Shown: positions 27,611 to 37,178 of the stretch, one piece after another
Position numbering within the stretch: position 1 is the stretch's first letter
How the letters are laid out: each line of letters begins with the position of its first letter
DNA from: Salinivibrio kushneri
GTDB lineage: Bacteria > Pseudomonadota > Gammaproteobacteria > Enterobacterales > Vibrionaceae
Direction: 5' to 3'
NCBI RefSeq assembly: GCF_005280275.1
Contig: NZ_CP040021.1
Span: 1,265,001-1,329,000 of the forward strand
DNA length: 64,000 nucleotides
Translations under genes and position numbers: made by a program
Notes under the pieces: model-generated
The model's input: the letters and a program-made list of their open reading frames with translations, nothing else
Databases searched by the model: none
What the model was told of the DNA's origin: nothing

Positions 27611-29257
27611 TTAGGCTTTGAGAATACTCTCTGCCAGGGTCATCAGGCGTGGGTAGGCAAACTCGCTTTCTTTGGCGATTTCACCCTGTTCCGCCAACAC
27701 TTCTTGCAAAATATCCGTGGTGGTGAGCGGATTGGCCAACACGACACGGAAAACCGTGGTGGTGCGTCGTTGCCATTGTTCTGGGGTGAGACGCGTGCGG
27801 GAGACAAAGGTTTTGCCTGATTCGCGCTGGCGCTTTTGAATAAACTTGGTTAAGTCGTTAAGCAAATTATGCATCAACTCAACTTGCTCTTCACTGGCCA
27901 CAGCCAGTGCGGTTTGTACTTTGGCAGGGACAAAGCGGTAGGTGAGTAGGCACAACTCGGGTACCGAGATTAGCTCAAAATCTGAATGGGCAGTGATCAT
28001 GTCTGCAAACGTCGCCGCTTTATCAATACTTTGATCAATCAACAACTCATAACCGCGGCGAGAGATAATGTTCATACAAGCAAACACCAACATTGCCATG
28101 CCACTACGAGAGCCCTCGAGTGTGTGACTGCCCAGATCTTTTGCTCCTTTACGGAGAATATACTCGGCGTGGTGCTCGATGGATGCGACCACGGACGGAT
28201 CTTTAAACAGCACCATCCCCGCGCCCATCGGGACATAAAGCTGTTTGTGCGCATCAATGGTGACAGAGTCGGCACGTTCAATCCCACTCAGTTTATGTCG
28301 CTGGTTATTCGACATTAACGTCGCGCCGCCCCACGCGGCGTCAACGTGGAAGTGAATGCCCTCACGCTCCGCAATATCCGCCAATGCGTTGAGTGGGTCG
28401 ATACTGCCGGTTTCTGTGGTGCCCGCGACACCCACGATGGCGACCGGCTTAATATTGTCTCGATTCAGTTGCGAAATGGTGTCTTCAAGTGCATCAATAC
28501 ATATGCGATTTTGGCTATCCGCAGGCACCGAGATCAGTTGGTCGCGACCAATACCCAGCACATCAGCCGCCTTACCCAGTGAATAATGACCACGCTCTGA
28601 CACCAAAATAGCGAGGTCGCGATAGCCGTAGTGGCGCATCGCGCCAAACAAGCCAGCCTTGTTGATGCCAGGAAACTCTCCGTCAGGCTTGAGGACGTTA
28701 TTTCGCGCGACCCATAAAGCGGTGATATTCGCCACTGTGCCACCTGAGCAAAAAGCACCGAGTGAATGGTTGGCGCTGTGCATCCAACTCTGATAGAAGG
28801 CGTCGTCTTGCTGATAAATCAGGTTATGCAACATGCCAAGCACTTGCCGCTCAAGCGGTGTAAACGCTTTAGAGGTTTCAATTTTGACCGTATTTTGGTT
28901 GAGGCCAATCATGATTTTAGACAGTGGCATCAAAAAATAGGGCAGTGCAGAGGTCATGTGGCCGATAAATCGCGGTGAAGCGGTATGTACTGATTGAGCA
29001 ACGAGTTTCTCGAGCAGAAACTGCGTATGATCAGAGACAAAACTGGGATCTTCAGGGATGGCCGGGTCGCTAAAATCGCGCTCAATATCAGCGAGCGATC
29101 GCTCGGTGGCAGTAATATGGTTTTGTAAAAACCGGTTTAGATTCTGAGAGATCGCTTGCTCAATTTGGCTGAGCGTTGAATCTGGGGCTTCGGGGACAGT
29201 AAAAATCCGGTGCAAGGTTTCCGGTGTGGCGTCCGCGGCTTTATTGTGTGTTGCCAT
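27611..29257 (-). CDS. panP: PLP-dependent aspartate 1-decarboxylase, PanP-like
   Basis: A 548-residue group II decarboxylase. The lysine that binds pyridoxal phosphate is in TIDAHKQLYVPMGAG, and the cofactor-binding HVDAAWGG precedes it. Length and sequence (e.g. SPRFIGHMTSALPYFLMPLSK) fit the Vibrio/Shewanella PanP type, which makes beta-alanine for pantothenate where the usual PanD is missing. A glutamate or cysteine-sulfinate decarboxylase activity cannot be excluded. It is monocistronic. Confidence 0.85.
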   Translation of the reverse strand: MATHNKAADATPETLHRIFTVPEAPDSTLSQIEQAISQNLNRFLQNHITATERSLADIERDFSDPAIPEDPSFVSDHTQFLLEKLVAQSVHTASPRFIGHMTSALPYFLMPLSKIMIGLNQNTVKIETSKAFTPLERQVLGMLHNLIYQQDDAFYQSWMHSANHSLGAFCSGGTVANITALWVARNNVLKPDGEFPGINKAGLFGAMRHYGYRDLAILVSERGHYSLGKAADVLGIGRDQLISVPADSQNRICIDALEDTISQLNRDNIKPVAIVGVAGTTETGSIDPLNALADIAEREGIHFHVDAAWGGATLMSNNQRHKLSGIERADSVTIDAHKQLYVPMGAGMVLFKDPSVVASIEHHAEYILRKGAKDLGSHTLEGSRSGMAMLVFACMNIISRRGYELLIDQSIDKAATFADMITAHSDFELISVPELCLLTYRFVPAKVQTALAVASEEQVELMHNLLNDLTKFIQKRQRESGKTFVSRTRLTPEQWQRRTTTVFRVVLANPLTTTDILQEVLAEQGEIAKESEFAYPRLMTLAESILKA

Positions 29258-29361
29258 GACGTTCTTCTTATATCTGCTTGGCTGTCCAAATAGTGACTCT
29301 CTCTCAAGCGCATTGAGACTAGGGTCACGATCACTGACTGAAATTAGGCCTCAACATAGCA

Positions 29362-29390
29362 AAAAAAAGCCAGAGCATCAGGCTTTTTTT
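29362..29390. terminator. A/T-flanked short hairpin
   Basis: AAAAAAAGCC and GGCTTTTTTT flank a 9-base loop. It can work in either direction and lies between the secreted-protein gene and the panP promoter. Confidence 0.6.
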
Positions 29391-29445
29391 ACTGAAGGAT
29401 GACAGCTGAAACAGCGCACGCGATAGAGAGTAGAGTTGATAAGAG

Positions 29446-29465
29446 GAGCCAGCGATTGCTGGCTC
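29446..29465 (-). terminator. Hairpin after the secreted-protein gene
   Basis: GAGCCAGC-GATT-GCTGGCTC, a perfect 8-bp stem 16 bp past the stop of the gene at 29482. On the minus strand it is followed by CTCTTATC, only weakly T-rich; the nearby A/T-flanked hairpin may back it up. Confidence 0.55.
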
Positions 29466-29481
29466 TTACATGAGAGCGTGT

Positions 29482-30003
29482 TTACTGACACTGACGTTGG
29501 TTAATACTGTTCATTTGGTCATTATACTGATTGAGAGCTTTGTCAATCTCTTTTGGATGGCTTAGCAGATCAGCCAGTGCACTGCGAAGGGTATAGTTTC
29601 CGTCCATGGCTTCGCCTTGGCGAAAGTTAAACACTTTTTCAGCCAGCGTTGAGGGTGGCAATGAGCTTTGCGCGAGCGTTTTTACGTCTTCTTGACTTAG
29701 TTTTAGCCAAGACTCCACCGGTGCTTCCAAATTGAGCTTGGCACTGTCATTTTCTAGATAATAATCAAAAGCTTGTGCATTGAGATTGAAGTGATTTTTT
29801 CGGCCTTTCAAGAACCACGCGGCGACCTCATCCAGTGTCGGATCTTTTTTTACTGTCATATCGACCAGCGCTTGGTACCAATTGATCGATGCATCCACAT
29901 AATCATGATATTTGGCCGAATAACAGTCTGCATTTTTGATAGGGGCAGCGTTTGACATTATTGGCAATAGTGCCGCGACCAGTGCAAGGGCATAGCGTTT
30001 CAT
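29482..30003 (-). CDS. Secreted hypothetical protein
   Basis: 173 residues with a classic signal peptide (MKRYALALVAALLPIMSNAA). The mature protein is helical and has two cysteines, near each end (NADCYSAKY and the last residues RQCQ), which could form a disulfide. I do not recognise the family. It is monocistronic, with hairpins downstream. Confidence 0.65.
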   Translation of the reverse strand: MKRYALALVAALLPIMSNAAPIKNADCYSAKYHDYVDASINWYQALVDMTVKKDPTLDEVAAWFLKGRKNHFNLNAQAFDYYLENDSAKLNLEAPVESWLKLSQEDVKTLAQSSLPPSTLAEKVFNFRQGEAMDGNYTLRSALADLLSHPKEIDKALNQYNDQMNSINQRQCQ

Positions 30004-30193
30004 AACATTATCCTAATCGTTATCGTGTTTGCGCTTTATGATTATACGCACTAACCGTGTGCGGGGCGCAAACAATGAGGTTTGGGCATCTTTGTGAATG
30101 ATAAAACGCAGATATTGTAGAACGAGCCAGTTACAAAGTTAAATAACACATTGATATAAAAAGCCCTGTAGCAGAAAAGCTGTGACATCACGC

Positions 30194-31018
30194 TCAGTTA
30201 GCGCGTGACATGCCTTGCTGGTTCGACAATACCGACAGCCACTGGCGGGTAAATTCGGCAAAACCAAACCCTCCCGGCGCATCCGTGATCCAAGTTGGCG
30301 CGGTGGTCAATGCTGGAAGGTGAGGAGCAATATTCGCAACGCCGACGCTCAGAGGAAAGTGGGCAAACATGTCACTGTCGTTCGGTGAATCGCCAATAAA
30401 CGCCGCGCGTTGCTGAGCCTGCCCACCGGTGACATTGTAACGCTCTAACCATGCTTGCGCTGCGCGTCGCTTACTATGGGTACCGAACCAAGCATTAATG
30501 TGAATCGAGCTGGCTGTTGCATTAATACCCTGTCCATGAAACTCGGCGAGCAATGCATTGATCTCATCTGTGGATGCACGTGACGTATGCTGGCCAATAT
30601 CAACCGCTACTTCACAAAGGCGATAAGGCTGATCCGCAGCAAGTGCGCGATCTGGATAGCGCTGAAGTAAGCGGTTTACCCAGTCGACGAGGGCGGCTTG
30701 TTGTTGGCGGGCGGCTTGATTGATTTTCGTGAAGCGCTGACCGTTTTCTTGCCATAGGATCACCCCACCGTTTTCGCTGATCACCGTATCAACGGGCCAC
30801 GCGTTAATCATGTGATCGCCCCAGCCGGCGCACGCGCCAGTAACAGGGACAACGTGAATGCCGGCTTCACGGAGATCGGCCATCGCCTTCAGTGTTTGCC
30901 AGGGCAGCTCACCTTGCCATGTCAAGGTGTCATCCACGTCAGTAAATAGCCATTGCACGTCACGCCAGCGTGTGGCGTGATCATGCATTGACGAGATGGG
31001 CAAACACTGATTCGGCAT
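30194..31018 (-). CDS. HAD-IIB family sugar-phosphate phosphatase at the end of the ugp operon
   Basis: A 274-residue HAD phosphatase. Motif I is FTDVDDTLTW and motif IV GDSPNDSDMF, with a C2B-type cap as in mannosyl-3-phosphoglycerate or sucrose phosphatases. I kept the ATG at 31018 (GAGG upstream); a second start 10 codons later is possible. It follows ugpC by 21 bp, in the position where E. coli has ugpQ. It may dephosphorylate a sugar or polyol phosphate linked to the imported substrate; the actual substrate is unknown. Confidence 0.75.
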   Translation of the reverse strand: MPNQCLPISSMHDHATRWRDVQWLFTDVDDTLTWQGELPWQTLKAMADLREAGIHVVPVTGACAGWGDHMINAWPVDTVISENGGVILWQENGQRFTKINQAARQQQAALVDWVNRLLQRYPDRALAADQPYRLCEVAVDIGQHTSRASTDEINALLAEFHGQGINATASSIHINAWFGTHSKRRAAQAWLERYNVTGGQAQQRAAFIGDSPNDSDMFAHFPLSVGVANIAPHLPALTTAPTWITDAPGGFGFAEFTRQWLSVLSNQQGMSRAN

Positions 31019-31039
31019 AGGTGTCGCGATCCTCGTTAA

Positions 31040-32143
31040 TTAAATAGCCGCCACATGGCGATGATTAACCTGACGCAGATTAAGAGCCAGTCGTTTCCCT
31101 TGTTCATTGTCAAATACGTGGAGGTCGTCAGGGGAAATCGTCAAGGGAAGGTTATCGCCTTCAACCACCTTACTGTGCCCCTCTAAACGCAGTGTGATGA
31201 AGCTATCGGTATCGGTTATATGACCATAAACCAGCAAATCAGCCCCTAAAGACTCGGTCAAGGTGACTGCAAGCGTAAAACTGGCCTGATCGGCCGATAC
31301 CACTTTTAAATGCTCGGGCCGCAATCCGACGGACACGGATTGTGTATCAACGTCCTGACACGCCGCCAAAACGTGTTTACCTATCGAGAGGGCATCACTG
31401 TCGATTTGACCCTCGACAATATTCATCGCTGGAGAGCCAATAAACGTGGCGACAAACAAGCTAGCCGGTGCATCGTAAACGTCTAACGGTGTACCAATTT
31501 GCTCAACGTTACCACCATTCAATACCACTAAGCGGTCCGCGAGGGTCATCGCTTCAACTTGGTCGTGGGTAACATAAACGGCAGTGGTATTCAGCTTCCT
31601 TTGCAAACTTTTGATTTCTAAACGCATTTGTACACGTAGTTTAGCATCAAGGTTGGATAATGGCTCATCAAAGAGAAAAACCTTGGGACGACGCACAATC
31701 GCACGGCCCATTGCCACCCGTTGTCGCTGTCCACCGGACAATTGATTGGGCCGTCTGTCGAGCAGGTGTTCTAGCTCGAGCATCGTCGCAACCTCGGTCA
31801 CAAGCTGTTGAATGGTCGCTTTGGGTGTGCCGCGGTTTTTAAGGCCATAGGCCATATTGTCGAATACACTCATGTGTGGATAGAGCGCATAGTTTTGAAA
31901 CACCATGGCAATATCGCGCTCGCCGGGCTCAAGATCATTCACTTTTTTATCGTCAATGACCAATTGGCCGCTGGAAATCGCCTCGAGGCCGGCAATCATG
32001 CGCAGTAAGGTTGATTTGCCACAGCCGCTGGGTCCCACCAACACAATCATTTCGCCATCTTTCACTGATAAGTCGACGCCGTGAATGGCTTTAAACCCAT
32101 TAGGGTAGGTCTTTGCCATCTGTTCTAGGGTTACCGTTGCCAT
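31040..32143 (-). CDS. ugpC: Glycerol-3-phosphate/glycerophosphodiester ABC transporter ATPase
   Basis: 367 residues. Walker A is GPSGCGKST, the signature LSGGQRQRVAMGRA, Walker B VFLFDEPLSNLD and the H-loop AVYVTHDQVEA. A C-terminal TOBE-type regulatory domain of about 130 residues follows. It is a MalK/UgpC-type ATPase that energises UgpAE. It starts directly after ugpE. Confidence 0.9.
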   Translation of the reverse strand: MATVTLEQMAKTYPNGFKAIHGVDLSVKDGEMIVLVGPSGCGKSTLLRMIAGLEAISSGQLVIDDKKVNDLEPGERDIAMVFQNYALYPHMSVFDNMAYGLKNRGTPKATIQQLVTEVATMLELEHLLDRRPNQLSGGQRQRVAMGRAIVRRPKVFLFDEPLSNLDAKLRVQMRLEIKSLQRKLNTTAVYVTHDQVEAMTLADRLVVLNGGNVEQIGTPLDVYDAPASLFVATFIGSPAMNIVEGQIDSDALSIGKHVLAACQDVDTQSVSVGLRPEHLKVVSADQASFTLAVTLTESLGADLLVYGHITDTDSFITLRLEGHSKVVEGDNLPLTISPDDLHVFDNEQGKRLALNLRQVNHRHVAAI

Positions 32144-32992
32144 TTACTTCTCCGTTTCCACTAAGCCTTTCACAAAGAGTTTTTGCATGCCGAGCACCAC
32201 GATCACGGGTGGTAGCATGGCCATCAGGGTTGTTGCCATTACGCGATTCCATTCCACTTCACCGTCGCCGACCGACAGCATGCGCTGAATACTCATCACA
32301 ATGGTGTAATACTCATCATCCGTGGTGATCAATATCGGCCAAAGGTACTGGTTCCAACCGTATATGAAGGTGATCACAAACAGCGCGGCGATATTGGTAC
32401 GCGAGAGAGGGAGCAGGATGTCTTTGAAAAACTTGAACGGGCCCGCGCCATCAATCCGCGCGGCTTCAAGCATTTCGCCAGGGACCGTCATAAAAAACTG
32501 ACGGAACAAAAAGGTCGCGGTAGCACTGGCGATGAGTGGAATGGTCAGTCCCGACATCGAGTTGAGCATGTTCAGGTCGGCAATGACCTGGAACGTAGGC
32601 ATAATGCGCACCTCCACGGGCAGCATCAGGGTCATAAAAATCACCCAAAATGCCAACATCCGACCCGGAAAGCGAAAATACACCACCGCATAGGCCGATA
32701 AAATAGAAATAGCCAGTTTGCCGATCGATATACCCATCGCCATTAAAAATGAATTCCACAGCATGCCGGCAACGGAAATATTTAACTCACGGGATGTCCC
32801 TTCGGTTAATACCTCTTTGAACACAGATAAGCCTTTGTCACCAAACCATAACGGCGTGACACCACTGACAAAGGCGCTGCTGTCATGGGTCGCAGCGGTT
32901 AACGCTAGCCACACAGGGAGTGCAACCGAGGCCACCCCTAAAATCAACACCAAATGCGAGAACACAGTAAGCCAAGGGCGACGTTCAACCAT
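32144..32992 (-). CDS. ugpE: Glycerol-3-phosphate ABC transporter permease
   Basis: A 282-residue inner-membrane permease with about six helices and the EAA loop EMLEAARIDGAGPFKFFKDILLP (key part EAARIDGAG). Its start overlaps the ugpA stop by one base (TAATG). The closest remembered match is E. coli UgpE. Confidence 0.9.
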   Translation of the reverse strand: MVERRPWLTVFSHLVLILGVASVALPVWLALTAATHDSSAFVSGVTPLWFGDKGLSVFKEVLTEGTSRELNISVAGMLWNSFLMAMGISIGKLAISILSAYAVVYFRFPGRMLAFWVIFMTLMLPVEVRIMPTFQVIADLNMLNSMSGLTIPLIASATATFLFRQFFMTVPGEMLEAARIDGAGPFKFFKDILLPLSRTNIAALFVITFIYGWNQYLWPILITTDDEYYTIVMSIQRMLSVGDGEVEWNRVMATTLMAMLPPVIVVLGMQKLFVKGLVETEK

Positions 32993-33873
32993 TAGTAAGC
33001 CACCTTCTTTTCAACATATTTAAACTGAATCACGGTTAATGCACCCACGAGGATCATCAACACCACGGATTGCGCGGCGGATGAGCCCATATTGAGGCCG
33101 ACAAAACCGTCTGCATACACTTTATAAACCAGCGTCGTGGTGGATTGCCCAGGCCCACCTTGTGTCATGGCATGAATCACCCCAAAGGTTTCGAAAAAGG
33201 CGTACACCAAGTTCACGACCAATAGGAAAAAAGAGGTCGGAGAGAGCAATGGGAAAATGATGGTAAAAAAGCGTTTTACCGGGCCTGCGCCGTCAATGGC
33301 TGCCGCTTCCACCAAAGAGCGTGGGATGGATTGTAGCCCGGCGAGGAAGAAGAGGAAGTTGTAGCTAATCTGCTTCCATGTGGCGGCAATGATCACCATG
33401 GTCATGGCATCGCCAGAATGGATAAACGGATTCCAGTCTAAACCCATGGCTTTTAGCGCATGGGCCAATACACCGACAGTGGGATTGAACATGAATAACC
33501 ACAGCACCCCTGCGACAGCGGGAGCGACGGCGTAGGGCCATACCAATAGCGTTTTATAGCCAGCCGCCCCTTTAATGACTCGATCGGCCATCACCGCAAG
33601 CACAAGCGCCGATAGCAGTGCGATGCCTGCAACAGAAAAACTAAATAATAAGGTGGTCAAAAAAGAGCGATAATAGCTGGCGTCTCCCAGCAACTCAGTG
33701 AAGTTTTCGCCACCGACAAACTCGGTACTGAGACCGAATGGATCTTCCAACAAGGTGGATTGCCATACTGCCTGCGCCGCTGGCCAGATAAAAAAGATAA
33801 AGGTGATCAGCAATTGAGGCGCGAGTAGTAAAATGGGAAACGCACAATGATTAAATGTGGGTTTATTGGACAT
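32992..33873 (-). CDS. ugpA: Glycerol-3-phosphate ABC transporter permease
   Basis: About 293 residues from the ATG at 33873 (MSNKPTFNHC...), which matches the length and start of E. coli UgpA; the in-frame ATG at 33918 would add 15 residues without homology. The segment LLLAPQLLITFIFFIWPA and the EAA loop VEAAAIDGAGPVKRFF are clear. It pairs with UgpE to form the channel. Confidence 0.88.
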   Translation of the reverse strand: MSNKPTFNHCAFPILLLAPQLLITFIFFIWPAAQAVWQSTLLEDPFGLSTEFVGGENFTELLGDASYYRSFLTTLLFSFSVAGIALLSALVLAVMADRVIKGAAGYKTLLVWPYAVAPAVAGVLWLFMFNPTVGVLAHALKAMGLDWNPFIHSGDAMTMVIIAATWKQISYNFLFFLAGLQSIPRSLVEAAAIDGAGPVKRFFTIIFPLLSPTSFFLLVVNLVYAFFETFGVIHAMTQGGPGQSTTTLVYKVYADGFVGLNMGSSAAQSVVLMILVGALTVIQFKYVEKKVAY

Positions 33874-33951
33874 AGGCTTTCTCAAAAAGTGGAGCGGCAG
33901 TTTATACCGCTCCGTCATACAACAAGGTTTTTTATGGAAGGAATTAACTGT

Positions 33952-35256
33952 CTATTGATTAGCTTTCGCAAACTTTGAAAGCAAGCCATTAGCGCGCTCA
34001 ACGGCTTCATCCAGCGCTTCTTGAGCCGATTGATCGCCGGACCATACAGTCTCAAGCTCTTCGTTAATCACGTCACGGATTTGCACGAAGTTACCTAAGC
34101 GGATCCCTTTCGAAGCAGGCGTTGGTTCGACCTCGGTCATCTGCTTAATTGCGATGTCCGTGCCTGGGTTTTTGGCATAAAAGCCTTGCTTCTTGCTTAG
34201 CTCATAGGCGTCGTGGGTAATGGGTAAGTAACCGGTGAACTGGTGCCAGTCGGCTTGGATTTCAGGTTGAGACAAGAAGGAGAAGAACTGGGCGACGCCT
34301 TTATACTCTTCTGACTCGTGGCCTTGTAGAACCCAAAGCGTTGCGCCACCGATGATGGTATTTCTTGGCTGCTCAACGGCTTTGTCCCAGTAAGGGAGTT
34401 TCGCCACACCAAACTCGAAATCTTTCACGCTTTCACGCACACCGGCATAAGACGCTGACGAGTTCATATACATGGCACATTCACCACTGTAGAACAGCGG
34501 AGCACTGTCAGAGCGGCGACCGCCATATTCAAAAATGCCAGCCTGTTGCCAATCCGCCATTTTGGCAATGTGATCCACAAACGGAGACTGGTTAATCAGC
34601 ATCTTGTTATCGACACTGCTAAAGCCATTGTCATTGGTGGCAATGGGGGCATTGTGGCGAGCGCCGAGGTTTTCAATTTGTACCCAAGATTGCCAACCAG
34701 TCGTGAAGCCGCACTGAGCACCATTGGCAAGCAGTTTCTCAGATACTTGCTCAACCTCTTCCCAGGTTTTGGGAGGATTAACGCCAGCTTTAGCAAATAG
34801 GTCTTTGTTGTAATACAGCACGGGCGTTGAGCTATTAAACGGCATCGACAGCATATTGCCATCTTCATCTGAATAATAACCCGTGACAGAAGAGAGGTAG
34901 TCAGATTGGTCAAACGGGACGTTAGCATTTTCCATCAGCTCATAGACAGGGTACACCGCTCCTTTTGCTGACATCATGGTCGCGGTGCCGACTTCAAACA
35001 CCTGGACGATATGAGGTTGCTTGTTGGCGCGGAATGCCGATACGGCGCCTGTCATGGTTTCGGTGTAGTTACCCTTGTAGACGGGTTTGACGGAATAGTC
35101 ATCCTGACTGGCATTGAACTTCTCGGCTATTTCATTCACTTTTTCGCCAAGATTTCCGCCCATTGCGTGCCACCATTCGATTTCGGTTGTCGCGTTGGCA
35201 GAAAAAGAGGCCAGCAACAGGGCCGAAGAAAGCGCGGTTAAGCGTTGGGTTTTCAT
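33952..35256 (-). CDS. ugpB: Glycerol-3-phosphate periplasmic binding protein
   Basis: 434 residues. The signal peptide ends at ASFSANA. The mature protein shares long stretches with E. coli UgpB as I recall it: VFEVGTATMMSAKGAVYPVY, PFNSSTPVLYYNKD, IIGGATLWVLQG and HQFTGYLPIT. It captures glycerol-3-phosphate or glycerophosphodiesters. It is the first gene of the operon, with AAGGAG at good spacing. The promoter carries the phased ATGAAC repeats. Confidence 0.92.
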   Translation of the reverse strand: MKTQRLTALSSALLLASFSANATTEIEWWHAMGGNLGEKVNEIAEKFNASQDDYSVKPVYKGNYTETMTGAVSAFRANKQPHIVQVFEVGTATMMSAKGAVYPVYELMENANVPFDQSDYLSSVTGYYSDEDGNMLSMPFNSSTPVLYYNKDLFAKAGVNPPKTWEEVEQVSEKLLANGAQCGFTTGWQSWVQIENLGARHNAPIATNDNGFSSVDNKMLINQSPFVDHIAKMADWQQAGIFEYGGRRSDSAPLFYSGECAMYMNSSASYAGVRESVKDFEFGVAKLPYWDKAVEQPRNTIIGGATLWVLQGHESEEYKGVAQFFSFLSQPEIQADWHQFTGYLPITHDAYELSKKQGFYAKNPGTDIAIKQMTEVEPTPASKGIRLGNFVQIRDVINEELETVWSGDQSAQEALDEAVERANGLLSKFAKANQ

Positions 35257-35284
35257 GCGTCACTCCTTTTGAGGATTGGGTAAT

Positions 35285-35328
35285 GTTCATTCGGCAACTT
35301 AATGAACAAAAATGAACATAATATGAAC
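35285..35328 (-). promoter_or_regulatory. Phased direct repeats, candidate GlpR-like operator of ugp
   Basis: ATGAAC occurs at 35302, 35312 and 35323, i.e. every 10-11 bp (one helical turn), and in inverted form as GTTCAT at 35285-35290. The half-site TGTTCATT matches the WATGTTCGWT half of the GlpR operator except for one base. On the minus strand a TATTAT -10-like hexamer lies among the repeats. This fits repression of ugpBAEC by the DeoR-family protein at 36332. Confidence 0.6.
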
Positions 35329-35535
35329 CCAAACGAAAAGGGAGATGACAATTGTATGACTTTTGACCGCCGTCTCATGCTGTGTGAAAAAAATGTTAAA
35401 TAGAGCGTGTTTTGATGATGAAAATGCTGTAACCGCAACCACTTATTCGTAAAAACACTGTCATAGTTACGCGAGACAATGCGGTGAACGCTGTCCTACA
35501 ATACCCGAATGACCGATTGAAATGAGACTGTTCAA

Positions 35536-36270
35536 ATGAAAATCGCACCACAACAATTATGCGGGCATCGAGGTGTCGCCGCTCATGCACCAGAGAATAC
35601 GTTAGCGTCTATTTCAAAGGTGCGAGAGATGGGGTTAAGCTGGGTGGAGGTCGATGTGCAATTGACCCAAGACGGGGTGCCCGTGGTGTTTCATGACCAC
35701 ACTTTGTTACGTTGCACGAATGGGACAGGGGCGCTAAAAGATACCGCCTTGGCAGACTTGCAGCAGCTTGATGCAGGCGGACATTTTTCACCCGTGTTTG
35801 GGTATGAAAGGGTACCCACGCTCGCGGCCGTTTTAGCCCAAGCGCACCGTGATGCACTTCATATCAACCTTGAGATAAAAACCTACCCGGATAGCGATAT
35901 TCCTGCCTTATGCCGCGCGATATTTGCTTGCTTGTCGGCAAGCCCTATCAGCACCGAGAAGGTATTAGTCTCGTCTTTTTCTCTTGAAGCACTCGCGATT
36001 GTTCGTGATGAAATGCCTGAGTTAGCGCGGGCGATTTTATGGGAAACGATCCCTGACAATTGGCATGAGTTTCGGGACTTAGCGACGTTTAGTATTCACT
36101 GCAACTATCGCCACCTCACGCAAGACAAAGCGAAATCCGTGAAAGAATCAGGTTTAGTATTGAAGTGTTATACCCCTAATGAGCCAGCTGAAGTTGACAC
36201 GTTATGGGCTTGGGGCGTAGATATGATGATCACCGACGACCCGGGCAAATACTTAACACACCCGTGCTAA
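35536..36270 (+). CDS. ugpQ: Glycerophosphodiester phosphodiesterase
   Basis: A 244-residue cytosolic GDPD enzyme without signal peptide. Catalytic features: HRG near residue 14, APENT, the metal-binding EVDVQLTQDGVPVVFHDHTL and EIKTY. It splits glycerophosphodiesters into glycerol-3-phosphate and an alcohol. It is divergent from ugpB, unlike the E. coli order where ugpQ ends the operon. It supports glycerophosphodiesters as the imported substrates. Confidence 0.9.
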   Translation: MKIAPQQLCGHRGVAAHAPENTLASISKVREMGLSWVEVDVQLTQDGVPVVFHDHTLLRCTNGTGALKDTALADLQQLDAGGHFSPVFGYERVPTLAAVLAQAHRDALHINLEIKTYPDSDIPALCRAIFACLSASPISTEKVLVSSFSLEALAIVRDEMPELARAILWETIPDNWHEFRDLATFSIHCNYRHLTQDKAKSVKESGLVLKCYTPNEPAEVDTLWAWGVDMMITDDPGKYLTHPC

Positions 36271-36331
36271 CACAGGGTTAAACGACTCGGTCGATGAGCG
36301 GTCGAGCATTTTCTGACAGCAAGGAGCATAC

Positions 36332-37096
36332 GTGCCACAAGAGGCAGAGTTAAATTGGCGTCAGCGCGAAATATTAGCGCAATTAGCAAAAACAGAGCAC
36401 CTAGAAACGGATGATTTAGCCACGCAGTTTTCGGTTACGACGCAGACGGTTCGTCGTGATATTAATCAGCTTTGTGCGCTGGGCTTAGCTCGACGTCACC
36501 ATGGTGGCATTAATATGCCCTCTGCGCATGTCAATAGCGATTACCAGCGCCGTTTGCAACGGCACAGTGGTGTGAAAACGGCGATTGCACGGGCCGTGGC
36601 CGAGCACATTCCTGAGGGGGCGACCGTGATGCTCGGGATAGGGACCACGGTTTCTGCGATTGCTGAGCAGCTATTAACAAGACGCAACCTTCGCGTGATC
36701 ACCAATAACGTCCAGATCGCGCACATTTTGGGGGCGAACCCCGACCTTGATATTTGGCTGGCAGGGGGGAAGTTGCGCGCCAATGACCAAGACATGGTTG
36801 GCCACTCAGTGCTTCAGTTCCTATCCCGTTTCCAACCGGATATCGCCATTATCGGCTGTGCGGCGGTCAATGAAGAGGGATGGGTGTGTGAGTTTTCACC
36901 CGATGAAGCAGATGTCAGTGACACCATGCTTAGCGCGGCGAGTGCGCGTTGGTTGGTGGCAGATGGGTCAAAGTGGCAGCGCAGCGCACCGGTGAAAGTG
37001 ACAACCTTAAGTCAGTTCGACTATGTGTTCACTAACGATGTACTGAGCAACTATTCGACGCTGCCGCCAGATATCGCTTTTATTCCTTGTGACTAG
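36332..37096 (+). CDS. DeoR-family repressor, GlpR-like
   Basis: 254 residues from a GTG start (AAGGAG upstream). The N-terminal winged helix carries FSVTTQTVRRDINQL, followed by RRHHGGINMPSAHVN, which matches GlpR closely. The effector domain has the family's IGTT, ITNN and LAGGKLR. It is co-directional with ugpQ, 61 bp downstream. Its likely targets are ugpQ-itself and the divergent ugpBAEC, through ATGAAC repeats. The effector is probably glycerol-3-phosphate or a related metabolite. Confidence 0.8.
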   Translation: MPQEAELNWRQREILAQLAKTEHLETDDLATQFSVTTQTVRRDINQLCALGLARRHHGGINMPSAHVNSDYQRRLQRHSGVKTAIARAVAEHIPEGATVMLGIGTTVSAIAEQLLTRRNLRVITNNVQIAHILGANPDLDIWLAGGKLRANDQDMVGHSVLQFLSRFQPDIAIIGCAAVNEEGWVCEFSPDEADVSDTMLSAASARWLVADGSKWQRSAPVKVTTLSQFDYVFTNDVLSNYSTLPPDIAFIPCD

Positions 37097-37178
37097 CGCG
37101 ATCCCAGCCCTACGCAAGCGCCCATTACCGGTTGAGAAGGGCTGGCTATACCTGTGTGGCGACATACCATAGCGGGGA

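Noticed and set aside
35458-35500. CTGTCAT and CTGTCCT in the ugpQ upstream region, like Pho-box halves
   Set aside because: Neither has a second CTGTCA-type half at 11-bp spacing, so no Pho box is called.
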